DNA from: Anderseniella sp963700895
GTDB lineage: Bacteria; Pseudomonadota; Alphaproteobacteria; Rhizobiales; Aestuariivirgaceae
NCBI GenBank assembly: GCA_963700895.1
Contig: CAVOZI010000018.1
Span: 54,400 to 118,399, forward strand
DNA: 64,000 bases
Direction: 5' to 3'
Shown: positions 46,531 to 53,546 of the stretch, one piece after another
How positions within the stretch are numbered: position 1 is the first letter of the stretch
How the letters are laid out: the number at the start of each line of letters is the position of its first letter
Translations under genes and position numbers: made by a program
The notes under the pieces: model-generated
Database searches by the model: none
The model's input: the letters and a program-made list of their open reading frames with translations, nothing else
Told to the model about the DNA's origin: nothing

Positions 46531-47838
46531 ATGTCCATCACCTACCTCAAGAAAGCCGACAAGACCTCCGCCACCGGCGAGCAGGACGTGCGCGACATCG
46601 TCATGAACATGCTGGGCGAGCTGGAACGCGGCGGCGATGCGCGCGCCGAGCAGTATGCCCGCGAGCTGGACAAGTGGACCGGCGACATCGTTGTCACCGA
46701 TGAGACCCGCGAGCGGGCAGCGGCCATGGTGCCGCAGAAGCTGAAGGATGACATCCGCTTCGCCCATGACAATGTGCGCCGCTTCGCAGAAGTGCAGCGC
46801 GCCTCCATCCAGGACACCGAGACCGAAATCTTGCCGGGCCTCATCGCCGGTCACCGCAACATTCCGCTGCAGACGGCCGGCTGCTACGTGCCGGGCGGAC
46901 GTTATGCCCACATCGCCTCGGCCATCATGACCGCCACCACGGCAAAGGCTGCCGGCGTCGACAACGTCATCGCCTGCTCGCCGCCGCGTGGCGAGACCGG
47001 CGCCCATCCGGCGGTGATCTTTGCGCTCGACGTGTGCGGGGCAGACACCATCCTCAACCTGGGCGGGGTGCAGGGTATCGGGGCGCTGGCGTTTGGCCTG
47101 TTCACCGGCAAGCCGGCCGACATTCTCGTCGGCCCCGGCAACCAGTTCGTCGCCGAGGCCAAGCGGCTGCTGTACGGACGCGTCTCCATCGACATGTTCG
47201 CCGGGCCCACCGAAAGCGCCGTCATCGCCGATGCCACCGCCGATCCGGAGATCGTCGCGACCGACCTCGTCGGCCAGGCCGAGCATGGCTACAACTCGCC
47301 TGTCTGGCTGATCTCCACCGACCGGGCGGTGGCGGAGAAGGTGCTGGAAATCGTGCCGGACATGATCAACAGCCTGCCCGACCCCAACCGGCAATCCGCC
47401 ACGGACGCCTGGCGCGACTATGCCGAGGTGGTGGTGTGTGACACCCGCGAAGAGGCCGTGAAGGTGTCGGACGGCTATGCCTCCGAGCACCTGCAGGTGA
47501 TGGCCAAGGACCTCGACTGGTGGCACGACAACCTGCGCAACTACGGTTCGCTGTTCCTCGGCGAAGAGACCAACGTGTCGTTCGGCGACAAGGTGTCAGG
47601 CCCCAACCACGTGCTGCCGACCAAGCAGGCGGCGCGCTATACGGGCGGGCTGTACGTGGGCAAGTTCCTCAAGACCGTAACCTGGCAGCGCATGACGCGC
47701 GAGGCCAACAAGGCCATTGGCCCGGCGTGCGCGCGCATCTCGCGGCTGGAAGGCATGGAAGCCCATGCGCGCTCCGCCGACATCCGGCTGGCCAAGTGGT
47801 TCCCGGACACCAACTTCGACCTGTCGGCAGAGGACTGA
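46531..47838 (+). CDS. Histidinol dehydrogenase-like enzyme, HpsN type
   Basis: 435-residue zinc- and NAD-dependent alcohol dehydrogenase of the HisD fold. Zinc and catalytic residues are in place: DLVGQAEHGYNSPVW (Gln, His), GYASEHLQVM (Glu-His), FGDKVSGPNHVLPTKQAARY (Asp) and GMEAHARSADIRLAKW (His). AGCYVPGGRYAHIASAIMTA replaces the HisD version. Lack of other his genes and the neighbours favour a catabolic paralogue such as HpsN, which oxidises (R)-2,3-dihydroxypropanesulfonate to sulfolactate. GGGAGAA stands before the ATG. Two Lin0512 genes follow after five bases. Substrate remains unproven. Confidence 0.8.
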   Translation: MSITYLKKADKTSATGEQDVRDIVMNMLGELERGGDARAEQYARELDKWTGDIVVTDETRERAAAMVPQKLKDDIRFAHDNVRRFAEVQRASIQDTETEILPGLIAGHRNIPLQTAGCYVPGGRYAHIASAIMTATTAKAAGVDNVIACSPPRGETGAHPAVIFALDVCGADTILNLGGVQGIGALAFGLFTGKPADILVGPGNQFVAEAKRLLYGRVSIDMFAGPTESAVIADATADPEIVATDLVGQAEHGYNSPVWLISTDRAVAEKVLEIVPDMINSLPDPNRQSATDAWRDYAEVVVCDTREEAVKVSDGYASEHLQVMAKDLDWWHDNLRNYGSLFLGEETNVSFGDKVSGPNHVLPTKQAARYTGGLYVGKFLKTVTWQRMTREANKAIGPACARISRLEGMEAHARSADIRLAKWFPDTNFDLSAED

Positions 47839-47843
47839 CGCTC

Positions 47844-48206
47844 ATGGCGCTGAAACGCTTCGCGATGGAGTTTGGCATGGGCACGGACCTGCAGGGGGCC
47901 GACTATACCAAGGCTGCCGTGCGCGCACTGCAAGACGCGCTGTGGCACAACTCGCTGACCATGGCGCCGGCCTTCGGTTTCCCGCGCGAGGCGATGCAGG
48001 TGGAGGTGCTGATCGGCGTGGCGCGGCCCGAACTGGTGGACAAGGCGGCGGTGGCGGCGGTGCTGCCATACGGCACGGCGACGGTCACCGTGGAGGAAGG
48101 CGGGCTGGACATTGCCAAGGATGACGGTTCGCTGACCGTCATGGCCAATGCCGCGGCAGTGGTCTATTTCGACGTCGAGGATACGGAGGCTGCCACCCAT
48201 GGCTGA
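47844..48206 (+). CDS. Lin0512-family protein A
   Basis: 120 residues. LKRFAMEFGMGTDLQGADYT and KAAVRALQDALWHNSLTM are the family start, and MQVEVLIGVARPELVDKAAV and VEEGGLDIAKDDG follow. Structures of the family are known but no function is established. It begins five bases after the HpsN-like stop and overlaps the second Lin0512 gene by eight bases. The pair probably forms a heteromeric complex, because the two copies keep the same layout while differing in most residues. Association with the dehydrogenase is inferred from the operon. Confidence 0.78.
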   Translation: MALKRFAMEFGMGTDLQGADYTKAAVRALQDALWHNSLTMAPAFGFPREAMQVEVLIGVARPELVDKAAVAAVLPYGTATVTVEEGGLDIAKDDGSLTVMANAAAVVYFDVEDTEAATHG

Positions 48207-48567
48207 CCAGCGGCTGATCCTCGAGATGGGCACCGGCAACGACCTATATGGCGGCGACTACACCAAGGCCGCCATCCGCGCGGTGCACGACGCCATGCGC
48301 CATTCCTCGCTGTCGCTGTACTGGTCGCTGGGGCTCGACCCGGCGCAGATGCGCGTCAACATCACCATCGGCGTGCAGCAGCCGGACCAAGTGGACACAG
48401 CGGAAGTGGCGAAGCAGATGCCATACGGCCAGATCAGCGTGAAAGCGGTGAAGGGCGGGCTCGACGTGCCGAATGCCGCACGCGGCGACAGGACCGTCAT
48501 TGCCGCTGCGGCCATCGAGGCGCGCTACGACATTCCGCAAGGCCGCTTCAGGCTGGCAGGCGGCTGA
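48199..48567 (+). CDS. Lin0512-family protein B
   Basis: 122 residues with the same arrangement as protein A: LILEMGTGNDLYGGDYTKAA, IRAVHDAMRHSSLSLYWSLG, MRVNITIGVQQPDQVDTAEV. Shared G-x-D-Y-T-K-A-A and (V/I)-x-I-G-V motifs show a tandem duplication with large divergence. It is the last gene of the rightward catabolic operon, followed by two G+C-rich hairpins. Function unknown. Confidence 0.78.
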   Translation: MADQRLILEMGTGNDLYGGDYTKAAIRAVHDAMRHSSLSLYWSLGLDPAQMRVNITIGVQQPDQVDTAEVAKQMPYGQISVKAVKGGLDVPNAARGDRTVIAAAAIEARYDIPQGRFRLAGG

Positions 48568-48569
48568 AC

Positions 48570-48627
48570 CCGTCCGGCCGCCCAAACGGACGGCGCCCGG
48601 CCACACCGTTGCCGGCAAACCGGGCGC
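48570..48627. terminator. Two hairpins between convergent genes
   Basis: CCGTCCG (48570-48576) pairs with CGGACGG (48587-48593). GCGCCCGG (48593-48600) pairs with CCGGGCGC (48620-48627). They lie between the last Lin0512 gene and the convergent cytochrome gene. No T tract follows either stem, so this is a transcript-end structure rather than a textbook terminator. Confidence 0.45.
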
Positions 48628-48676
48628 ACAGGAGAATGAAAGCAGCAAAGCCCACCATCCTCCGGGGGGAAGTAAC

Positions 48677-49156
48677 TCAGTTTTTCGGTGCGCGGAACTT
48701 TTCGTGGCAGGCCTTGCAGCCGCCGCCGACGCCACCCATGGCACCCTTGACCGCATCGAGGCCGTTGCCGGCGACTTCCGCCATCTGGGCAGCTGCTTCG
48801 CGCATCGCCTTTGCTTTATCACCCACGTCCGAGCCATCGGCCCAGATATCGGCTTTGGCCCAAGTCTTGCCGGCCATGCCCTCGTCATCCATCGATGAAC
48901 CCTTGGGCCACATGGCCATGCCGTTCATGGAAGTGGCCTTCACCAGGTTGTCGGCGGATGCCTTGGCCAGGTCGGCATTGTATTCGGCCTCGCCCTTCAC
49001 CATGGCGCCAAGCTGGCCGAGATTGAAGGCATAAACCTGCATAAGCGCCTGGCGCGCCTTGGCAGCCTGCTCTTCCGGCTCGCCGGAGATGGCGGCATTG
49101 GCGGACGCCAGAAGGGCGATACCTGCAGCAGCGGCGACGATCAGCTTTCTGTACAT
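48677..49156 (-). CDS. Cytochrome c' (class II c-type cytochrome)
   Basis: 159 residues with signal peptide YRKLIVAAAAGIALLASANA and a four-helix body. The heme site is CKACHEKF at the C terminus, the class II position. MVKGEAEYNADLAKASADNL and MAMWPKGSSMDD are typical cytochrome c' segments. The protein is periplasmic and may bind nitric oxide or act as electron carrier. It diverges from the LysR-type gene beyond a gap of about 100 bases. Confidence 0.9.
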   Translation of the reverse strand: MYRKLIVAAAAGIALLASANAAISGEPEEQAAKARQALMQVYAFNLGQLGAMVKGEAEYNADLAKASADNLVKATSMNGMAMWPKGSSMDDEGMAGKTWAKADIWADGSDVGDKAKAMREAAAQMAEVAGNGLDAVKGAMGGVGGGCKACHEKFRAPKN

Positions 49157-49258
49157 GGGGTTTGCTCCGTTGCGTGATGACCTGAAACTTCGCTTGCAAG
49201 ACTAAGCTTTGCGCCTACGATCAGTAAGATGAAAATTCTGCAAGGAAGGTGTGCGCAG

Positions 49259-50143
49259 ATGCACAGGCTGGACTGGAGCGACCTGCAATACATCCTCGCT
49301 GTGGCGAGTAATGGCTCGCTGGCTGCTGCGGCCCGGGCGCTGGGCGTCAATCACTCCACCGTGCAGCGGCGCATCGCCTCGTTCGAGGCCTTGCACGAGG
49401 TGACAGTGTTCGACCGTCGCCCGGATGGCTACAAGCTCACCATCGAGGGCCAGCAGTTGCTGGAGACGGCGCGCGAAGTTGAGCAGGCCGTTTGGGGCCT
49501 GGAACGCAAGATTGCCGGCAAGAACCTGAGGCTCGAAGGCACCATCAGGCTGACCACCACCGACACGTTGCTGCACACCATCGTGGGCCGCCAGTTGAAA
49601 CGGTTCCTGGAGCGCTACCCCGACATCACGCTTGCCACCTCGGCAACCAACTCGATCGTCTCGATCACCCGGCGCGATGCCGACGTGGCGATCCGGCCCG
49701 CCCCGTCGATTGCCGAAGGTCTGGCCGGGCGCAACGCGGCGACATTCCGCTTCCACGCCTATGCGTCACCCCGGTACCTGGCTGATCATGCGGGCGAGCC
49801 GCCGGAGTATCTCGACTGGCTATCCCCTGACCAGACGCTGGCCGCCTCGACGCCGGGGCGATGGATGCGGCGGCACATGGGCCGGGCGCGCATCGTCATG
49901 ACCTGCGACAGCATCATGGCGATGGCGACGGCAGCCGGCTATGGTCTCGGCGTGGCGCTGCTGCCGTCGTATGTCGGTGATGACCGCAATGATCTCGTTC
50001 GTCTCGACGTGGACACGAGCGAGGCAACCAACTCGTTATGGGTGCTGACCCACCCGGACCTGGCCAATGCCGCACGCATCCACACCTTCATGGACTTCAT
50101 GGCCGAGGCGCTGGCAGAAGAGATCGAACGACCCGGCGAGTGA
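49259..50143 (+). CDS. LysR-family transcriptional regulator
   Basis: About 294 residues. The HTH is MHRLDWSDLQYILAVASNGS with LAAAARALGVNHSTVQRRIA. The effector domain shows IRLTTTDTLLHTIVG and SIMAMATAAGYGLGVALLP. AAGGAAGG nine bases before the ATG at 49259 decides the start over an ATG at 49229. The HTH resembles the VtlR/CbrA-like or GcvA-like subgroup of LysR proteins that control single operons. The divergent cytochrome c' gene is the first candidate target. Inducer unknown. Confidence 0.88.
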   Translation: MHRLDWSDLQYILAVASNGSLAAAARALGVNHSTVQRRIASFEALHEVTVFDRRPDGYKLTIEGQQLLETAREVEQAVWGLERKIAGKNLRLEGTIRLTTTDTLLHTIVGRQLKRFLERYPDITLATSATNSIVSITRRDADVAIRPAPSIAEGLAGRNAATFRFHAYASPRYLADHAGEPPEYLDWLSPDQTLAASTPGRWMRRHMGRARIVMTCDSIMAMATAAGYGLGVALLPSYVGDDRNDLVRLDVDTSEATNSLWVLTHPDLANAARIHTFMDFMAEALAEEIERPGE

Positions 50144-50272
50144 TCAAATTTCGACGTAACGCATGACGAATTTGCGACAGAATTGATGTGCGACTCATGA
50201 CAATCATCGGCGTGTTCCGGTTCGCGGCAACTCGCGCAACCGGTGGCAATCGTTGAAGAAGGACACGACACT

Positions 50273-50335
50273 ATGGCCAAGAAGCCAGCCGCCAAACCCG
50301 CCGCCAAGCCTGCTGCCAAGCCCAAGGGCAAATAA
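50273..50335 (+). CDS. 20-residue Lys/Ala/Pro microprotein
   Basis: Begins MAKKP and then repeats the unit (A-A-K-P) three times, ending PKGK and TAA. GAAGAAGGA lies about ten bases before the ATG, and a strong terminator follows 35 bases after the stop, so it looks like a complete small transcription unit. Composition resembles the tails of bacterial histone H1-like proteins: about 40 percent Lys, no acidic residue. It could bind nucleic acid or a polyanion. There is no family assignment. Detection depends on the clear signals rather than length. Confidence 0.6.
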   Translation: MAKKPAAKPAAKPAAKPKGK

Positions 50336-50370
50336 TCAGGCCGTCCACATTTTCACTTCATCGACTGAAG

Positions 50371-50404
50371 ACACCCGGCAACGCTCTGTTGGCCGGGTGT
50401 TTTT
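50371..50404 (+). terminator. Strong rho-independent terminator
   Basis: ACACCCGGC (50371-50379) pairs perfectly with GCCGGGTGT (50392-50400) and is followed by TTTT and TC. It ends the microprotein transcript. The minus-strand rhomboid gene ends 20 bases further, so it may serve both directions. Confidence 0.85.
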
Positions 50405-50420
50405 CATCCAGGCGCAGCTT

Positions 50421-51317
50421 TCAAGCGGCCAGCGCCAGGCCCCAGGCCGCGGCAATCACCGCGCCGGCCAGCTTCAGCGCATTCATCTGGCGCGCATCAT
50501 CATCGAACCAGGCGTGATCCTTGCGTGACAACAGCCAGCCCCCGGCAACGCCTGAGGCAAAGCCCAGCACGTGGGCGCCATAATCGACATTGCCTTGCCC
50601 GAAGCCGAGGAAGGCCATCAGCATCAGCCCGCCGCCCAGCGGCGCCCAGTACCTGAGCGAAACTTTCGGCGGGCGCCATTGATGGCGCAGGGCCGCCAGC
50701 AGGCCGATGGCGGCGAACACTGCCGTGGAGGCGCCGATGGAGGTGTGCGCCGGCGACTGCCACAGGGCATTAGCGAAGTTGCCTGCCGCACCCGCCAGCA
50801 CCACCGACGCCCACGCCATGCCGCTGCCGATTTCCTTGGACAGGAGCCACACGAAAACGATGCCGAAGGCGATGTTCGAGGCGAGGTGGGCCAGGTCGAG
50901 ATGCAGCGTCAGCGCCGTCACGATGCGCCACAGTTCAAGCTGCGAGGTGACGTGGTGGGCGACCATGGCGCCTTCCGCGGCCCAGTTGATACCGAAGGCC
51001 TCGCGCCGGGCGGCGCCGAAGAAGAACAGCAGAATGGCGGCGTAAGCCATTGCGGTGTTCGAGAATGACAGGGTGAACACCTCGCGGCGCGCCGGCGGCT
51101 TGCGCGAGCCGGTGCCGTTCTCCTCGTCGTACTGGTCAAGTTCCCAGGCGGCGCGCAGTTCGTGCTCCGGGTCCACGTAGATGGCGTAGCCGCCTTGCTC
51201 GTGCGCCATCATGGCGCGCAGGCCCACCGCCACCAGCGTCAGGCTCCAGGCGCGCGCCAGGTCCTTGTCCGTGGTAAAGCGGATGCGGACGGGTTTGCCG
51301 GTTGCGGTGTCGTTCAA
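50421..51317 (-). CDS. Rhomboid-family intramembrane serine protease
   Basis: About 298 residues with six or more membrane helices in the C-terminal two thirds. TLHLDLAHLASNIAFG has the conserved H-x(2)-HLxxN region, HTSIGASTAVFAAIGLLAAL carries the catalytic Ser in GAS, and DYGAHVLGFASGVAGGWLLS the catalytic His. The cytosolic N-terminal part of about 100 residues is polar. I start at a TTG at 51317 behind AGGAAGG; a TTG at 51365 is also open. It cleaves transmembrane substrates in the inner membrane. Its promoter region is shared with the divergent methyltransferase. Confidence 0.85.
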   Translation of the reverse strand: MNDTATGKPVRIRFTTDKDLARAWSLTLVAVGLRAMMAHEQGGYAIYVDPEHELRAAWELDQYDEENGTGSRKPPARREVFTLSFSNTAMAYAAILLFFFGAARREAFGINWAAEGAMVAHHVTSQLELWRIVTALTLHLDLAHLASNIAFGIVFVWLLSKEIGSGMAWASVVLAGAAGNFANALWQSPAHTSIGASTAVFAAIGLLAALRHQWRPPKVSLRYWAPLGGGLMLMAFLGFGQGNVDYGAHVLGFASGVAGGWLLSRKDHAWFDDDARQMNALKLAGAVIAAAWGLALAA

Positions 51318-51393
51318 GCGGGAGATGCCTTCCTGTTCACGGCGATCGGTCCTATATGGGGGCAAGCTTCACGCCCCGCAAATGGAACCTTTG

Positions 51394-52203
51394 ATGACCA
51401 ACGCCGATACCGAAGACGAGCTGGCCGACGCCTACAACACGGCCCTTGAGCATGAAAAGGCCGGGCGGCTCGACGAGGCGGAGGAGGCCTACCGGCGGGT
51501 GCTGGCGCTCGACCCCGAAGACCATGGCGGGGCGGCCGTGCGGCTTGCCGCCATGGGCCGCGGCGCAGTGCCGGTGCGTGCGCCGGAAGCCTATGTGGAG
51601 ACGCTGTTCGACCAGCATGCGGATGCGTTCGAGCACATCCTGGTGGATCAGCTGGGCTATCACGTACCGCTCATTCTCAACGAGGCGCTCAAAGAGCACG
51701 CGCCGGGACCTTACGCTCGCATGCTTGACCTTGGCTGCGGCACCGGGCTTGCCGGCGTGGCGCTTTCAGGCGTCACCCATCACCGTACCGGCATCGACCT
51801 GTCGGCCAACATGATCGACATTGCCGGCGAGAGCGAGCTCTATGACGAGCTGTACGTGGGCGATGCGGTGGCCTTCGTCGAGGAGATCGAGGACGAGGCG
51901 CCGTGGGACCTGATCGTGGCGACCGACGTGCTGCCCTATCTGGGCGACGTTCAGGCGCTGTTTGCCGGCGTCAGGCGGGTCAGCGCGCCGGGTGCCGTAT
52001 TCGCGTTCTCGACCGAACGGCAGGAGGGCGAAGCGGCGCGCTACGTGGTCGGTCCGCATCAACGGTTTCATCACGCCCTGCATTACCTTGAACGCGAGCT
52101 TGCTTCTGCCGGATTCCGGGTGCTGCACATTCAGGAGATCACCGTGCGCCACGAGGAAGGCAAGCCGCAGCCCGGACACTTGCTGATTGCCCGCGTTGCC
52201 TGA
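51394..52203 (+). CDS. TPR-containing SAM-dependent methyltransferase
   Basis: 269 residues. A single TPR-like helical pair at residues about 8-45 (YNTALEHEKAGRLDEAEEAY) precedes a methyltransferase domain with motif I MLDLGCGTGLAGVALSG, GIDLSANMIDIAGE after it, and LIVATDVLPYLGDVQALFAG for motif IV. The protein is cytoplasmic. Relatives are annotated as TPR-repeat methyltransferases with unknown targets. The ATG at 51394 is preferred; another lies at 51382. Confidence 0.85.
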   Translation: MTNADTEDELADAYNTALEHEKAGRLDEAEEAYRRVLALDPEDHGGAAVRLAAMGRGAVPVRAPEAYVETLFDQHADAFEHILVDQLGYHVPLILNEALKEHAPGPYARMLDLGCGTGLAGVALSGVTHHRTGIDLSANMIDIAGESELYDELYVGDAVAFVEEIEDEAPWDLIVATDVLPYLGDVQALFAGVRRVSAPGAVFAFSTERQEGEAARYVVGPHQRFHHALHYLERELASAGFRVLHIQEITVRHEEGKPQPGHLLIARVA

Positions 52204-52326
52204 AAAGGCGGCAATTCGGCGCGGGTCTTCAATCTGTCGTTGATTGCGGCGTTTGGCTGATTGACCACGCCCGCCCGCAGCCTAATGTAGCCGCCGGTGT
52301 CAAAATCCTCACGAGGGAGTTGAGTG

Positions 52327-53406
52327 ATGGTGAAGTTCGACAGGCGCAGTTTTGTAAAAGCGACCGGGGCCACCGCCCTGGCCATGCCGTTCATCGGCAC
52401 GAAGGCCTTTGCCGCCGACCCGCTCAAGGTCGGGTTCGTCTATGTCGGGCCGGTGGGAGACCACGGCTGGACCTATGCCCACGACCAGGGCCGCAAGATG
52501 CTCGAAGCAGAGCTTGGTGACAAGGTGCAGACCTCGTTCGTCGAGAGCGTCAAGGAAGGCCCTGATGCCGAGCGCGTCATCCGGCAGCTGGCGGACGAAG
52601 GCAACAAGCTGATCTTCACCACCTCGTTCGGTTTCATGGACCCCACGCTCAAGGCGGCAAAGCGCTATCCGGACGTGAAGTTCGAACACGCGACCGGCTA
52701 CAAGATGGCCGACAACGTGTCGATCTACAATGCCCGCTTCTATGAGGGCCGCGCCGTCATCGGCACCATTGCCGGCATGATGTCCAAGACCGGCACCGCC
52801 GGCTACATCGCCTCGATCCCGATCCCGGAAGTGGTGATGGGCATCAACGCCTTCACGCTTGCCGCGCAGAAGATCAACCCCGAGTTCAAGACCAAGGTCC
52901 TGTGGGTCAACTCCTGGTACGACCCGCCGAAGGAAGGTGATGCGGCCAAGGCGCTGATGGACCAGGGCTGCGATATCATCACCCAGCACACCGACTCGCC
53001 CGCCGCCCTGCAGGCCGCTGAAGAGCGCGGCGTCTATGCCTTCGGCCAGGCGTCGGACATGTCGAAGTTCGCCCCCAAGGCGCACCTCACCGCAATCCTC
53101 GACAACTGGGGGCCCTATTACGTCAAGCGCGCCAAGGAAGTGATCGACGGCAGCTGGAAGTCCGAAAGCTTCTGGGGAGGCTTCAAGGAAGGTGAAGTGG
53201 CCATGTCGCCCTACAACGAGGCCATGCCGGCCGAGGTGAAGGACGCCGCCGAGAAGGTGCGGATGGGTATCATGGACGGCTCGCTGCATCCGTTCACCGG
53301 CCCGATCAAGGACCAGAAGGGCGAGATGAAGTACGCCGATGGCGCCAAGGCCACCGACGAGGAAATGCTGAAGATGGACTGGTACGTCGAAGGCGTGCAG
53401 TCGTAG
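52327..53406 (+). CDS. BMP-family ABC transporter substrate-binding protein
   Basis: 359-residue receptor of the basic membrane protein/PnrA family, which binds nucleosides, purines or related compounds. A twin-arginine-type start (FDRRSFVKATGATALAMPF) suggests Tat export. The mature part begins KVGFVYVGPVGDHGWTYAHD, a strong family signature, and includes FTTSFGFMDPTLKAAKRYP and TDSPAALQAAEERGVYAFGQ. GAGGGAG before the ATG at 52327 decides the start. No permease or ATPase gene is adjacent, so the partner transporter lies elsewhere. Confidence 0.92.
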   Translation: MVKFDRRSFVKATGATALAMPFIGTKAFAADPLKVGFVYVGPVGDHGWTYAHDQGRKMLEAELGDKVQTSFVESVKEGPDAERVIRQLADEGNKLIFTTSFGFMDPTLKAAKRYPDVKFEHATGYKMADNVSIYNARFYEGRAVIGTIAGMMSKTGTAGYIASIPIPEVVMGINAFTLAAQKINPEFKTKVLWVNSWYDPPKEGDAAKALMDQGCDIITQHTDSPAALQAAEERGVYAFGQASDMSKFAPKAHLTAILDNWGPYYVKRAKEVIDGSWKSESFWGGFKEGEVAMSPYNEAMPAEVKDAAEKVRMGIMDGSLHPFTGPIKDQKGEMKYADGAKATDEEMLKMDWYVEGVQS

Positions 53407-53416
53407 GCCGCAGCCT

Positions 53417-53516
53417 CCCCTCCCCCCTGTGGGGAGGGGCCGGGGGTGGGGGGCAATGAGCACCTTCAGCAACAGGCCATTTACCCCACCCTTGATACCT
53501 CCCCATCAAGGGGAGG
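53417..53516. repeat. Pair of G+C-rich palindromes between convergent genes
   Basis: CCCCTCCCC (53417-53425) pairs with GGGGAGGGG (53431-53439). CCTCCCC (53498-53504) pairs with GGGGAGG (53510-53516) around ATCAA, and CTTGAT/ATCAAG offers an alternative stem. The two hairpins share the CCTCCCC/GGGGAGG core. Similar elements are widespread in rhizobial intergenic regions (from memory). They probably protect or end both mRNAs. Confidence 0.55.
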
Positions 53517-53546
53517 GAAACGCACGCAGCAACCGCCGGGCTGTAA

